Source: Bradyrhizobium sp. CB2312 (GTDB taxonomy: Bacteria; Pseudomonadota; Alphaproteobacteria; Rhizobiales; Xanthobacteraceae). Taken from it: 64,000 nt of DNA. The notes below the pieces were generated by a model that had not been told where the DNA came from, made no database searches, and was given only the letters and a program-made list of their open reading frames with translations. The translations under genes were made by a program, and so were the position numbers. Below, piece after piece: positions 52,155 to 61,235 of this stretch (its first letter is position 1; every line of letters begins with the position of its first letter). The DNA lies in NCBI RefSeq assembly GCF_029714425.1, contig NZ_CP121668.1, positions 7,399,501-7,463,500 on the forward strand, in the 5' to 3' direction.

Positions 52155-53243
52155 CTAGCGCCCCACCTGCCCGCGATCGCGCAAAAAGTGGTCGGCCAGC
52201 ACGCAGGCCATCATGGCCTCGCCGACGGGGACGGCGCGGATGCCGACGCAGGGATCGTGGCGGCCCTTCGTAAAAATCTCGGTGTCGGCGCCCTTGCGGT
52301 CGACGGTGAGGCGCGGCTGCAGGATCGACGAGGTCGGCTTCACCGCAAAACGCACCACCACCGGCTGTCCCGTCGAGATGCCGCCCAGAATGCCGCCGGC
52401 ATGATTGGAGAGGAAGCGCGTGCCGTCATTGCCGGTGCGCATCTCGTCGGCATTCTCCTCGCCAGTGAGCTCGGCGGCGCCAAAGCCGGCGCCGATCTCG
52501 ACGCCCTTCACGGCGTTGATGGTCATCATCGCGCCCGCGAGATCGGAATCGAGTTTTGCGTAGATCGGCGCACCTAAGCCCGCCGGCACGCCCTCGGCGA
52601 CGATCTCCAGCACCGCGCCGATCGAGGAGCCGCTCTTGCGGATGCCGTCGAGATAGGTCTCGAAGAAGGCGGCCTTGTCCTTGTCCGGACAGAAGAACGG
52701 ATTTTTGGCGATCTCGTCCCAGTCCCATTTCGCGCGGTCGATCTTGTGCGGGCCGATCTGCACCAGCGCGCCGCGCACCTTCACGTCGGGCAGCACTTTT
52801 CGCGCGATGGCGCCGGCAGCGACCCGCATCGCGGTCTCGCGCGCCGAGGAGCGGCCGCCGCCGCGATAGTCGCGCAGGCCGTACTTGGCCTCATAGGTGA
52901 AGTCGGCATGACCCGGGCGAAACTTGTCCTTGATCTCCGAATAGTCCTTCGAGCGCTGGTCGGTGTTCTCGATCAGCAGGCCGATCGGCGTGCCGGTCGT
53001 CACCTGCACGCCGGTCTCCGGATGCGCCATTACGCCGGACAGGATTTTGACCTGGTCCGGCTCCTGGCGCTGGGTGGTGAAGCGCGACTGGCCGGGCCGG
53101 CGGCGGTCAAGATCCTTTTGGATATCGGCTTCGGTCAGCGGGATCATCGGCGGGCAGCCGTCGACCACGCAGCCGATCGCCACCCCATGGCTCTCGCCAA
53201 AGGTGGTGACGCGGAACATGTGGCCGAAGGTGTTGAAGGACAT
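52155..53243 (-). CDS. aroC: Chorismate synthase
   Basis: 362 residues from the ATG at 53243; the open frame upstream crosses a repeat and is not used. Conserved blocks: T-F-G-E-S-H-G (first FMN/substrate His), [19 protein letters not shown], and [10 protein letters not shown] with H-D-P-C-V-G-I-R-A. It converts EPSP to chorismate using reduced FMN, the last shikimate step, feeding aromatic amino acids and quinones. Followed on the minus strand by the cyclase; preceded by a repeat and the histidine-phosphatase gene. Confidence 0.97.
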   Translation of the reverse strand: MSFNTFGHMFRVTTFGESHGVAIGCVVDGCPPMIPLTEADIQKDLDRRRPGQSRFTTQRQEPDQVKILSGVMAHPETGVQVTTGTPIGLLIENTDQRSKDYSEIKDKFRPGHADFTYEAKYGLRDYRGGGRSSARETAMRVAAGAIARKVLPDVKVRGALVQIGPHKIDRAKWDWDEIAKNPFFCPDKDKAAFFETYLDGIRKSGSSIGAVLEIVAEGVPAGLGAPIYAKLDSDLAGAMMTINAVKGVEIGAGFGAAELTGEENADEMRTGNDGTRFLSNHAGGILGGISTGQPVVVRFAVKPTSSILQPRLTVDRKGADTEIFTKGRHDPCVGIRAVPVGEAMMACVLADHFLRDRGQVGR

Positions 53244-53332
53244 ACCGAACTGCTGCCTAACGTTGGATGACAACGCTTTTGCTGAACGTGACGTAACGCG
53301 ATCTGGATGGGGGGTCAAATGGTCGCCAAGCT

Positions 53333-53423
53333 CGTCATGGCCGGGCTTGTCCCGGCCATCCACGTTCTTGGTCACGGCAAGCAAGAAAACACGTGGATGC
53401 CCGGGACAAGCCCGGGCATGACG
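53333..53423. repeat. Palindromic repeat, cgtcatggcc...gggcatgacg type
   Basis: Arms cgtcatggccgggcttgtcccggccatccacg (53333-53363) and cgtggatgcccgggacaagcccgggcatgacg (53392-53423) are near-complementary, each with its own small hairpin. It sits upstream of aroC and just after the 3' end of the histidine-phosphatase gene. Confidence 0.8.
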
Positions 53424-53449
53424 GCGGGGGGCGGGGCGGCGAGCCGGGC

Positions 53450-54049
53450 TTAACTAAACTTTTCCAGCCGGCCGTCGCGGAACACGTAGACGGCGCCCTG
53501 CTCGATATAGAGCTCAGCGGCGCTGGCGGGGGTCTCGAGCCCCAAGGCCACCATCAGGGCCCGGCAGGTGCCGCCATGGGCGACCGCGACAGTGTCGGTC
53601 CGGAGCTCGTCGTACCAGGCGCGAACGCGGACCTGCACGTCGGCATAGGTCTCCCCGCCCGCGGGGCCGACGGTCCATTTGTCGGCAAGGCGCCTCGCAT
53701 AGATGTCTGGATCCTTCGCCTCGCTCTCGGCCAGCGTCAGCCCCTCCCAGCTGCCGTAGCCGATCTCGCGCAGACGGTCATCGAGCGCATAGTCGGCAGG
53801 CGGCAATTCGAGCTTGCCGCGCGCGAGCTCCATGGTCTGGCGCGCGCGGCCGAGCGGGCTGGATACATAGGGCAGCGCGGCCTTGTCACGGCCGTCACGC
53901 CTGAACAGATCGGCCAGCACGCTGCCGGCCTGCACGGCCTGAGCGCGGCCGCGCGCGTTCAGCGGAACGTCCTTGGTGCCCTGAAGCCTGCCGAGCGCAT
54001 TCCACTCGGTCTCGCCGTGGCGAAGGTAGTAGATCGTAGGCACGGGCAT
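53450..54049 (-). CDS. Histidine phosphatase superfamily protein (phosphoglycerate-mutase-like)
   Basis: 199 residues. The R-H-G-E-T-E-W-N motif near the N-terminus holds the phosphorylated His; [10 protein letters not shown], the [13 protein letters not shown] block and the second His in V-A-H-G-G-T-C-R-A complete the site. Members include cobalamin-precursor phosphatases and co-factor-dependent mutases; the exact substrate is not assigned. Just downstream of fabI (12 bp), likely co-transcribed on the minus strand. Confidence 0.92.
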   Translation of the reverse strand: MPVPTIYYLRHGETEWNALGRLQGTKDVPLNARGRAQAVQAGSVLADLFRRDGRDKAALPYVSSPLGRARQTMELARGKLELPPADYALDDRLREIGYGSWEGLTLAESEAKDPDIYARRLADKWTVGPAGGETYADVQVRVRAWYDELRTDTVAVAHGGTCRALMVALGLETPASAAELYIEQGAVYVFRDGRLEKFS

Positions 54050-54061
54050 TCCAGCTGAAAA

Positions 54062-54877
54062 TCAGTCCTTGCCACCGAGCGAAATGTCCGGCGCGTCCGG
54101 CCGCTTCATGCCGAGCACGTGATAGCCGGAATCGACGTGATGCACCTCGCCGGTGACGCCGCGCGAGAGATCGGAGAGGAAATACAGCGCGCTGCCGCCG
54201 ACGTCCTCGGTCGACACGTTGCGCCGCATCGGCGCGTTGTACTCGTTCCATTTCAGGATATAGCGGAAGTCGCCGATGCCGGACGCGGCGAGCGTCTTGA
54301 TCGGCCCTGCCGAGATCGCGTTGACGCGGATGTTCTTCTCGCCGAGATCGGCAGCGAGATAGCGCACGCTGGCTTCCAGCGCCGCCTTGGCGACGCCCAT
54401 CACGTTGTAATGCGGCATCCACTTCTCGGCGCCGTAATAAGAGAGCGTGATCAGCGAGCCGCCGTCCGTCATCAGCTTCTCGGCGCGCTGCGCCACCGCC
54501 GTGAACGAATAGCAGGAGATCAGCATCGACTTCGAAAAATTCTCCTGCGTGGTGTCGACATAGCGGCCGTCGAGCTGCTCGCCATAGGCGATCGCGTGCA
54601 CCAGGAAGTCGATCTTGCCCCACTTCTCCTTCAGCACCGCGAACGCCGCGTCGATGGTCGCAGCGTCGGTGACATCGCAATGGCCGAGCACGAGGCCGCC
54701 GATCTCGGCGGCGAGCGGCTCGACGCGCTTCTTCAGCGCATCGCCCTGATAGGTGAAGGCGAGCTCGGCGCCGGCGGCGTGGCATGCCTTGGCAATGCCC
54801 CAGGCGATCGAGCGGTTGTTGGCGACGCCGAGGATCACTCCGCGCTTGCCTTGCATCAGACCTGAATTCTGCGCCAT
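54062..54877 (-). CDS. fabI: Enoyl-[acyl-carrier-protein] reductase (NADH)
   Basis: 271 residues from the ATG at 54877 (gaagaa site); an earlier in-frame ATG at 54892 exists. FabI signature: G-V-A-N-N-R-S-I-A-W-G-I-A for NAD, S-Y-Y-G-A-E-K and the Y-N-V-M-G-V-A-K catalytic pair (Tyr-x6-Lys), and A-I-S-A-G-P-I-K-T-L-A-A-S-G-I. It reduces trans-2-enoyl-ACP in fatty-acid synthesis. No fabB or fabZ neighbour; the histidine-phosphatase gene follows. Confidence 0.96.
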   Translation of the reverse strand: MAQNSGLMQGKRGVILGVANNRSIAWGIAKACHAAGAELAFTYQGDALKKRVEPLAAEIGGLVLGHCDVTDAATIDAAFAVLKEKWGKIDFLVHAIAYGEQLDGRYVDTTQENFSKSMLISCYSFTAVAQRAEKLMTDGGSLITLSYYGAEKWMPHYNVMGVAKAALEASVRYLAADLGEKNIRVNAISAGPIKTLAASGIGDFRYILKWNEYNAPMRRNVSTEDVGGSALYFLSDLSRGVTGEVHHVDSGYHVLGMKRPDAPDISLGGKD

Positions 54878-55000
54878 TTCTTCACGTCCCATCGAGCGGG
54901 TTGAGGTTTGGAGGTACACCAGCCCTCCCCTGCGGTACAGCCCTAATACGCGGCGTTAACGCTGTTTCGAGCGCCGGAATAGCCGTTCCATTCGGGTGTT

Positions 55001-55537
55001 ATGATGATCGAGGCGTTCGCGCCTGATGTGAGGGACGTCAAGACGGCAATGAGTGCGTTTCGCCAGAGTGTGGAGGCCATGATTCCGGCGCTGCGCCGCT
55101 ACGCCCGCGCGTTGACGCGCGATGCGGATGCGGCCGACGATCTTGTGCAGGACACCTTGGTGCGGGCGCTGCGTTCGGAGCGCCTGTTCCTCGGAGGCGA
55201 CGTCAGGAGCTGGCTCTACACGATCCTGACCAACCTCAACAAGAACCGGCGGCGCTCGCTGGCAAGGCGGCCGCAATTCATGCAACTGACGGAGAACAAC
55301 CCGGATGCCAGCGGGACCGAAGCCGAAGGGCGCGACATCGAGAAGGCGCTGGCGACGCTGGTCGAGGAGCAACGCTCGGTGCTGCTGCTGGTGATGCTGG
55401 AAGGCATGAGCTACCGCGAAGTCGCCGACATCCAGGGCGTGCCGATCGGCACCGTGATGTCGCGCCTCGCACGTGCCCGCGCCCACGTCAAAGCCTCACT
55501 GGAGGGCGAGCGCCCGGCGCTCAGGCGGGTGAAATGA
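55001..55537 (+). CDS. ECF-type RNA polymerase sigma factor
   Basis: 178 residues; an alternative ATG at 55049 (M-S-A-F-R-Q-S-V) would give 162 and may be the true start. Region 2 appears as R-Y-A-R-A-L-T-R-D-A-D-A-A-D-D-L-V-Q-D-T-L-V-R-A and V-R-S-W-L-Y-T-I-L-T-N. Region 4 appears as L-V-M-L-E-G-M-S-Y-R-E-V-A-D-I-Q-G-V-P-I-G-T-V-M-S-R-L-A-R-A-R. It directs transcription of a stress or envelope regulon. An anti-sigma gene follows 100 bp later. Confidence 0.92.
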   Translation: MMIEAFAPDVRDVKTAMSAFRQSVEAMIPALRRYARALTRDADAADDLVQDTLVRALRSERLFLGGDVRSWLYTILTNLNKNRRRSLARRPQFMQLTENNPDASGTEAEGRDIEKALATLVEEQRSVLLLVMLEGMSYREVADIQGVPIGTVMSRLARARAHVKASLEGERPALRRVK

Positions 55538-55637
55538 TGGCAGAGTTGATGCATCGCGTTTTGTCCCGCCTGCCGATGAGGCGAGCAAAGTTGAGTCACG
55601 AAGAACATTTTGGGCCGCAGAGCCAGAGACGAACGAT

Positions 55638-56411
55638 ATGAACGACCGCAATATCCCAGTGACCGAGGACGAACTGCACGCCTATGTCGACGGCGAACTG
55701 CCGGCCGAGCGCCGCGCCGATGTCGAGGCCTGGCTCGCCGCCCACCCTGAAGATGCCGAGCGCGTGCAATCCTGGCGCGCCATGGCCGAGATGCTGCACG
55801 CCCGCTACGACGCCGTCGCCCTGGAGTCGGTGCCGGCGCGGCTGGAGCTCGAGCGCCTGGAGCGCCGCCCCCGGCAATGGCTCTATGGCGCCGCAGCGGC
55901 TGTGCTGGTGGCTTTCGTCGCCGGCGGCTCCGCCGGCTGGCTCGCGCACGGCGCCGCCAACGCCCCCTCGACCTTCCAAAGCCTCACCGCGGACGCGCTC
56001 GACGCCCACCGCCTCTATGTCGTCGAGGTCCGGCATCCGGTCGAGGTCGGGGGCAACGAGCGCGACCACCTCCAGGCCTGGCTGACCAGGCGCTGCGGCT
56101 GGACGGTGTTCGCGCCGAACCTGGAGGCGAGCGGGCTGAAGCTCGTCGGCGGCCGGCTCCTGCCGGGGCCGAACGGGCCGGCCTCGTTCCTGATGTATGA
56201 GGGCGCCTCGGGCGAACGCTACACGATCTACAGCGCCAAGACCGAAAATGGTGCAACGCAGATGCGCTACGCCAGGACGGACAAGGACGGGGCGCTGTTC
56301 TGGGCCGAGCGCGGCGTCGGCTACGTCGTCAGCGGCGTCGGCGGCGACCGCGACAGGCTGAACAAGGTGGCGCAAGCCGTTTACGACCAGGCAGAGAAAA
56401 ACGGCGGCTGA
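55638..56411 (+). CDS. Membrane-bound anti-sigma factor
   Basis: 257 residues. The N-terminal zinc-less anti-sigma helix (T-E-D-E-L-H-A-Y-V-D-G-E-L-P-A-E-R-R-A-D-V-E-A-W-L) binds the sigma factor. A single transmembrane helix at about 82-104 (G-A-A-A-A-V-L-V-A-F-V-A-G-G-S-A-G-W) precedes a periplasmic domain whose C-terminus has V-V-S-G-V-G-G-D-R-D-R-L. It holds the upstream ECF sigma at the membrane until an envelope signal releases it. The upstream CDS is the expected partner. Confidence 0.9.
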   Translation: MNDRNIPVTEDELHAYVDGELPAERRADVEAWLAAHPEDAERVQSWRAMAEMLHARYDAVALESVPARLELERLERRPRQWLYGAAAAVLVAFVAGGSAGWLAHGAANAPSTFQSLTADALDAHRLYVVEVRHPVEVGGNERDHLQAWLTRRCGWTVFAPNLEASGLKLVGGRLLPGPNGPASFLMYEGASGERYTIYSAKTENGATQMRYARTDKDGALFWAERGVGYVVSGVGGDRDRLNKVAQAVYDQAEKNGG

Positions 56412-56744
56412 ACAACTGCACGAGCGCGGTGCCTAGATTCCGTCATCGAAAATTTCGAATCAAGACATGTGTGCGTCTCATTATCGCACCGGGTGATCAC
56501 GCGATTATGAGTGGCGTTCGATCCGCCGATCGACGCGGGCGGCCTCGATTGGGGTTTTTGGTACCGCGCTGGTCCCCCTCTCGAGGCCGCACCTTTTTAT
56601 CGGCTGCCCCGCCGGACAGCCGACACGTCTTAGACGTCAGCGTCGAAGCGCGGCCCGCGCTTCAGGCGTGTGTTGAGCATCATCCTTGTGGGGAAGAGAA
56701 TGCTCCGATCGTCGACGCGGTCTCGGACAGCGCCCTAGTTCTTG
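56412..56744. other. Intergenic between anti-sigma and DnaJ-like genes, no gene recognised
   Basis: About 330 bp between convergent genes. Shows several small GC-rich inverted repeats such as gctgccccgccggacagc (56600-56618), which may act in termination; no domain in any frame. Confidence 0.45.
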
Positions 56745-56791
56745 GGCATGATTTTTTCGGAAAACCGCTACGCACTTTTCCGAATCATGCC
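56745..56791. repeat. Stop-codon-linked hairpin repeat, copy 2
   Basis: ggcatgattttttcggaaaa and ttttccgaatcatgcc form a 16-base stem with a short loop. On the minus strand it begins directly after the TAA stop (56792-56794) of the DnaJ-like gene, so it probably ends that transcript. Confidence 0.8.
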
Positions 56792-57760
56792 TTAGCCGAG
56801 CCCGCTACGCGGATTGTACGGATGTTGGTCCCGCCACTTCTCCATCAATGCTTCAAGCTCGGCGTCGTTCCCGTCTGGTAGCATAATCCTGATGGTGACA
56901 AAGAGGTCGCCGGTTCCGCCGGCCTTCGGCAGGCCTTTGCCCTTGAGGCGGAAGGTCCGGCCGCTGGAGGTGTTTTTCGGGACCGACAGCTCAACGGCAT
57001 TGCCGAGGGTGGGCACGCGGACCTTGCCGCCGAGCACCGCCTCATAGAGCGTGACCGGCAGATCGATCCGCAGGTCCGCGCCCTCGACCTTGAAGTAGGG
57101 ATGCGGCGCGATGTTGATGGTGAGCAGGAGGTCGCCGGGCGGATGGCCCTGCGCGCTCTCGCCCTGCCCACGGAGCCGGATCTGCTGGCCCTCGGTGACG
57201 CCGGCCGGAATCTTGACGTTGAGCTCCTTGCCATTCGGCAGCCGGACCCGCTTCTCGCCGCCCTTGACCGCCTCTTCCAGCGAGACGGACATGGCGACAT
57301 TGACGTCGAGATCGAGCCCGATCCCGCCGGTGTCGAACTCGAACTGGGCACCGCCGCCTGCGCCGGGCCGCGCGCCCCGCACCCCGCCGCCGAACATGCT
57401 GTTGAGAATGTCCTCGAACGCGCCGCCGCCCGGACCGCCACCCGCACCACCACCGCTGCGGAACGTGTAGCTTTCAAAGCCGCCGGGGCCGGCGCGGCCG
57501 CGCGGACCGCCGCCGCCGGGAAAGCCCTGGAAGCGCGGCTTGCCGTCGGCGTCGATCTCGCCACGGTCGAACTGCTTGCGCTTGTCCTCGTCGCCGAGGA
57601 TCTCGTTGGCCGAGTTGATCTCGGCGAAGCGCTCGGCGGCCTTGGGATCGCCTTTGTTGCTGTCGGGATGGTGCTTCTTGGCAAGCTTGCGATAGGCGCT
57701 CTTGATCGCGGCAGCATTGGCGCCCCGCGGCACCCCCAAGACCTCATAGGGGTCGCGCAT
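56792..57760 (-). CDS. DnaJ/CbpA-like J-domain co-chaperone
   Basis: 322 residues. The J domain (1-70) has Y-E-V-L-G-V-P-R-G-A-N, the H-H-P-D-S-N-K-G-D loop that stimulates Hsp70, and F-A-E-I-N-S-A-N-E-I-L-G-D. A Gly/Phe-rich linker (about 75-135) leads straight to the C-terminal substrate-binding barrels (V-R-L-P-N-G-K-E-L-N-V-K-I-P-A-G-V, V-P-T-L-G-N-A-V-E-L). There is no CxxCxGxG zinc domain, so it is a CbpA-type (class B) protein. It acts with DnaK. Confidence 0.93.
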   Translation of the reverse strand: MRDPYEVLGVPRGANAAAIKSAYRKLAKKHHPDSNKGDPKAAERFAEINSANEILGDEDKRKQFDRGEIDADGKPRFQGFPGGGGPRGRAGPGGFESYTFRSGGGAGGGPGGGAFEDILNSMFGGGVRGARPGAGGGAQFEFDTGGIGLDLDVNVAMSVSLEEAVKGGEKRVRLPNGKELNVKIPAGVTEGQQIRLRGQGESAQGHPPGDLLLTINIAPHPYFKVEGADLRIDLPVTLYEAVLGGKVRVPTLGNAVELSVPKNTSSGRTFRLKGKGLPKAGGTGDLFVTIRIMLPDGNDAELEALMEKWRDQHPYNPRSGLG

Positions 57761-57880
57761 CCGTCACGTCTCCTTCAAGAATTCGAATTTGTTCAAAGGG
57801 CTCCCCACCCCAGCTGTGATCCATGTGGGGGCGGAGTGGCATTTTTGCAACTAGTCGGGTGAAGCGGACCGCTTCGATTC

Positions 57881-57949
57881 GAGCACGATCTTATCGGAAA
57901 ACCGGTTCACACTCTTTGCGAACCGTCCTTCCGGGTCAGGATCCTGCTC
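57881..57949. repeat. Stop-codon-linked hairpin repeat, copy 3 (diverged)
   Basis: gagcacgatcttatcggaaaacc begins and gggtcaggatcctgctc ends a diverged member of the same family. On the minus strand it starts in the TGA stop (57948-57950) of the lipoprotein gene. An inner pair, ggttc(g) with (c)gaacc at 57904-57924, is also present. Confidence 0.65.
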
Positions 57950-58421
57950 AGCTCCGCCATGGCTTTAGCGTATGAATCTCCCAACGGCCATGGCTGCTTT
58001 GGCAGCCGGCGCCCTGGAGCCAGCTTTCGGTGCTGCCGTTGACGTAGCTCGCCAGGAAATCGCGGCACTTGCGGCCGCCCTCGGCGGCATAGGACTGCGC
58101 GATCGGCGTCACCGAGCCGCGCGCCCCGGTCTCCGGGTTCTCCCAGTGCTGGCTCGAATCCTTGTCGCCCTTGCTGAGGACATCGGAGGCGGCGTTGCGC
58201 GCGAAAGCGAGATCGGTCTCGGTCGGCGGGGCATCCTTCCGCGCGATCGAACCGGTGAGGTCGCTATCGTCGGCCTTGGCATAGGCAGTCTTGTCATTGC
58301 GGGAAAAGCTGCAGCCGCCCGCGCCGAGCCCGATCAGAATGATCGTCAAGACAAGGCCCGACGGACGGATCGCCGATAGGCCAACGCGTCCCCATGCCCT
58401 ATATAGGGTGGGAGCGGACAA
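57948..58421 (-). CDS. Lipoprotein of the RT0821/Lpp0805 surface-protein family
   Basis: About 157 residues if it starts at the TTG at 58421; no ATG is available in frame nearby, and an upstream extension to 58505 is possible but would overlap pdxH. A hydrophobic stretch ends in a lipobox (G-L-G-A-G-G-C), so the mature protein starts at Cys and is lipid-anchored. The rest matches the RT0821/Lpp0805 family: [19 protein letters not shown] and W-E-I-H-T-L-K-P-W near the end. Function unknown; surface or outer-membrane location. Confidence 0.75.
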   Translation of the reverse strand: MSAPTLYRAWGRVGLSAIRPSGLVLTIILIGLGAGGCSFSRNDKTAYAKADDSDLTGSIARKDAPPTETDLAFARNAASDVLSKGDKDSSQHWENPETGARGSVTPIAQSYAAEGGRKCRDFLASYVNGSTESWLQGAGCQSSHGRWEIHTLKPWRS

Positions 58422-58462
58422 CAGCGCGTTTTGGGCCGCGGGACGCAACTCGGACTCCGGAC

Positions 58463-59104
58463 ATGACCGACACGACCTCGATGAAACACCAGACACCCTT
58501 AACATCCGGTGATTTCACCGCCGCCGACGAGCCCTTTGCGCTGTTCGAGGCTTGGCTCAACGAGGCGATCAAGAGCGAGCCGAACGATCCGAACGCGATG
58601 GCGCTCGCAACCGTCGATCCCGACGGGCTGCCTGATGTGCGCATGGTGCTGATGAAGGGCTTCGACACCGAGGGTTTTGTCTTCTACAGCCACATCGCAA
58701 GCCAGAAGGGCCGCGAACTCGCCGCAAATCCTAAGGCCGCTTTACTTTTTCACTGGAAGTCGCTGCGCCGCCAGGTCCGCATCCGCGGCAACGTGACGCC
58801 GGTGACCGACGCCGAAGCCGACGCCTATTTCGCGACACGGCCGAAGCAGGCGCAGATCGGCGCCTGGGCCAGCAAGCAGTCCGAGGCGCTGGAGAGCCGC
58901 TTCGCCTTCGAGCAGGCGATCGCGAAAGTCGCGGCCCGATACGTCATCGGCGAAGTCCCCCGGCCGCCAGGCTGGAGCGGCTGGCGCATCACGCCGGTGC
59001 GCATCGAGTTCTGGCACGACCGCCCATTCCGCCTGCACGACCGCATCGAATTTCGCCGTGACGCGGCCGGCCAGCCGTGGTCCAAGACGCGGATGTACCC
59101 CTGA
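58463..59104 (+). CDS. pdxH: Pyridoxamine 5'-phosphate oxidase
   Basis: 213 residues from the ATG at 58463, the normal family length. Conserved blocks: [51 protein letters not shown], and [14 protein letters not shown] at the end, for FMN and PLP binding. It oxidises pyridoxine/pyridoxamine phosphate to PLP. Divergent from the lipoprotein gene. The SDR gene follows 19 bp on. Confidence 0.96.
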   Translation: MTDTTSMKHQTPLTSGDFTAADEPFALFEAWLNEAIKSEPNDPNAMALATVDPDGLPDVRMVLMKGFDTEGFVFYSHIASQKGRELAANPKAALLFHWKSLRRQVRIRGNVTPVTDAEADAYFATRPKQAQIGAWASKQSEALESRFAFEQAIAKVAARYVIGEVPRPPGWSGWRITPVRIEFWHDRPFRLHDRIEFRRDAAGQPWSKTRMYP

Positions 59105-59123
59105 GCTCGGGCCGACCTGAAAG

Positions 59124-59882
59124 ATGTCCATGCCGCATTCGTCGAACGCGCCGCGCCGCACGCTGCTCCTGACCGGAGCGAGCCGCGGCATCGGCCACGC
59201 CACCGTGATCCGCTTCTCGTCGGCGGGCTGGCGCGTCATCACCTGCTCGCGGCATCCCTTCCCCGAGGACTGCCCGTGGGACGCCGGCCCCGAGGATCAC
59301 ATCCAGGTCGACCTCGGCAACCCTGAAGACACAGCGCGCGCCATCACCGAGATCCGAAACCGTCTCGAGGGCGGCACGCTGCACGCGCTGGTCAACAACG
59401 CCGCGATCTCGCCGAAGGGCCCCGGCGGCGGACGGCTCGGCTCGGTCGACACCGATCTCGACACCTGGACCCACGTCTTCCACGTCAATTTCTTCGCGCC
59501 GATCATGATGGCGCGCGGGCTGATCGCGGAGTTGAAGGCGGCCAAGGGCTCGGTGGTGAACGTCACCTCGATCGCGGGCTCGCGCGTGCATCCCTTCGCG
59601 GGCGCCGCCTACGCCACCTCGAAGGCCGCGCTCGCCGCGCTGACGCGCGAGATGGCCTCCGATTTCGGCCGCGTCGGCGTGCGCGTCAACGCCATCGCGC
59701 CGGGCGAGATCGACACCTCGATCCTGTCGCCGGGCACCGAGAAGATCGTCGACCAGCAGATCCCGATGCACCGTCTCGGCACGCCCGACGAGGTCGCCAA
59801 GATCATCTACGTGCTGTGCACGGACACCTCGTCCTACGTCAACGGCGCCGAGATCCACATCAACGGCGGCCAGCACGTCTAG
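59124..59882 (+). CDS. Short-chain dehydrogenase/reductase
   Basis: 252 residues. Classical SDR: T-G-A-S-R-G-I-G-H-A for NAD(P), N-N-A-A-I, the catalytic Ser in V-N-V-T-S-I-A-G-S, Y-A-T-S-K, and N-A-I-A-P-G-E-I-D-T. Substrate unknown. The chain of pdxH, SDR and methyltransferase genes with 19-21 bp gaps suggests one transcript, but no shared pathway is obvious. Confidence 0.9.
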   Translation: MSMPHSSNAPRRTLLLTGASRGIGHATVIRFSSAGWRVITCSRHPFPEDCPWDAGPEDHIQVDLGNPEDTARAITEIRNRLEGGTLHALVNNAAISPKGPGGGRLGSVDTDLDTWTHVFHVNFFAPIMMARGLIAELKAAKGSVVNVTSIAGSRVHPFAGAAYATSKAALAALTREMASDFGRVGVRVNAIAPGEIDTSILSPGTEKIVDQQIPMHRLGTPDEVAKIIYVLCTDTSSYVNGAEIHINGGQHV

Positions 59883-59903
59883 GCCGAAGATGTAAGGTGA
59901 AGG

Positions 59904-60674
59904 ATGGGCCGGTTCGCGAGCACGGCCTCGCTCTACGAGCATTTGCGGCCGCCCTACCCGCGCGAGTTCTTTCGCGCCGTCGCGCACAAGCTCGGCGTCA
60001 CCGAGCAGAGCAGCCTGATCGACCTCGGCACCGGACCCGGCCTCCTGGCGCTCGGCTTTGCGCCCTATGTCGGCCGGCTCGTCGGCGTCGACCCCGAGCC
60101 TGCCATGCTCGATGCGGCGCGCCGCGCGGCTGCGAGCGCGGGTCACACGGTTGCGCTGATCGAGGGCAAGGCCGAGACGCTTGCTGACGACATCGCCAGC
60201 TTCGACGTCGTGACGATCGGCCGCGCGCTGCACTGGATGGATCGCGAGGCAACGCTTGCGCGGCTCGACCGGCTGGTCGCGCCCGACGGTGCGATTGCGA
60301 TCTGCGCCTCGTTCCCGGCCGCCGACGGCCGCAACCCATGGCTCGACGGTTACAACGAGATCCGCCGCCGCTGGTCGCCGGCCAAGCTCTGGGAAGAGGC
60401 CGGCCGTGGCTCGCGGACCCATCGCGACCTGCCTGCGTTCTTTCGCGGCAGTGCGTTTCGGCCGGCCGAGCTCGTCGCGGTCGAGACCAGCCACAACGTG
60501 AGCGTGGAGGACCTGACACACCGCACCCTCACCTACTCGTCGTCCTCGCCGGACGCCTTGGGCGACAATGTCGAAGCGATGCTACGCGATATCGGACAAT
60601 TCCTGGCATCGTTCAGCCGCGACGGCGTGATCGCCGAGAGTCTTGTCTCGACGGCAGAAATTGTGAAGCGCTAG
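59904..60674 (+). CDS. Class I SAM-dependent methyltransferase (UbiE/BioC-like fold)
   Basis: 256 residues. SAM loop L-I-D-L-G-T-G-P-G-L-L-A-L-G near residue 40, G-V-D-P-E-P-A-M-L, then F-D-V-V-T-I-G-R-A-L-H-W-M-D as motif II/post I. These are typical of methyltransferases with a type 11 domain. The substrate is unknown. Third gene of the probable pdxH run. Confidence 0.88.
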   Translation: MGRFASTASLYEHLRPPYPREFFRAVAHKLGVTEQSSLIDLGTGPGLLALGFAPYVGRLVGVDPEPAMLDAARRAAASAGHTVALIEGKAETLADDIASFDVVTIGRALHWMDREATLARLDRLVAPDGAIAICASFPAADGRNPWLDGYNEIRRRWSPAKLWEEAGRGSRTHRDLPAFFRGSAFRPAELVAVETSHNVSVEDLTHRTLTYSSSSPDALGDNVEAMLRDIGQFLASFSRDGVIAESLVSTAEIVKR

Positions 60675-60751
60675 GTGATTTGCCGAAAGACGGAAGCAGG
60701 CGATCCAGACAACGCCGCCGCAAGACCTGGATCGCCCTTGCCTTCCGTTCC

Positions 60752-60970
60752 TCAATCGAGTCGAATCCGACGTGACCTCTCGCGCGGCCGCGGAGCCGCC
60801 GTGCTGAACGCAGTCGAGCAGTCGTCGTCGTTCTCGCCGTCGAGCAGCGGAGCACCACAGTGCCGGCACATGCGTGCCGACATCGACGACGCCTTGCCGC
60901 TCGCCACGGCCTGACGATAGTTCGCCAGATCGATGACGTTGCGGGGCGACGTTATGTGTTTTTCAACCAT
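60752..60970 (-). CDS. Small Cys-containing hypothetical protein
   Basis: 72 residues. Begins M-V-E-K-H-I-T-S-P-R-N-V-I-D-L-A-N-Y-R-Q. A C-R-H-C-G-A-P-L-L-D-G-E-N-D-D-D-C motif follows, with two close Cys, His and a later Cys, a possible zinc site. The tail is Ser/Arg-rich. No family name known; the organised N-terminus and Cys motif suggest a real gene. It lies alone between convergent genes. Confidence 0.6.
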   Translation of the reverse strand: MVEKHITSPRNVIDLANYRQAVASGKASSMSARMCRHCGAPLLDGENDDDCSTAFSTAAPRPRERSRRIRLD

Positions 60971-61235
60971 GGCTGTTCCTCGCGGCTACGCACTGCTTAT
61001 CGCAGACAAGTTTCGCGCAAACGTTCAGCCCACCGCTCAAATTTTACCGGAGGAATTGGGGCGGCGCGCAGACATCACCGCGCAGCCGCAATCCCGCTCT
61101 ATTCTGCGACACGATACACCGTCTCTCGGCGAACGGCGTAAGGTATCGGTAGGTATCTTTGCCTGACGATCCTGTATCGCTACGAACGTCAGGCTGACGT
61201 TTCCAGCATGATCTCAGCGCAAGCGAGTTCCGGCT

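Noticed and set aside
58989..60521. 510-residue open frame on the minus strand
   Set aside because: Covers the SDR and methyltransferase genes in antisense; no domain.
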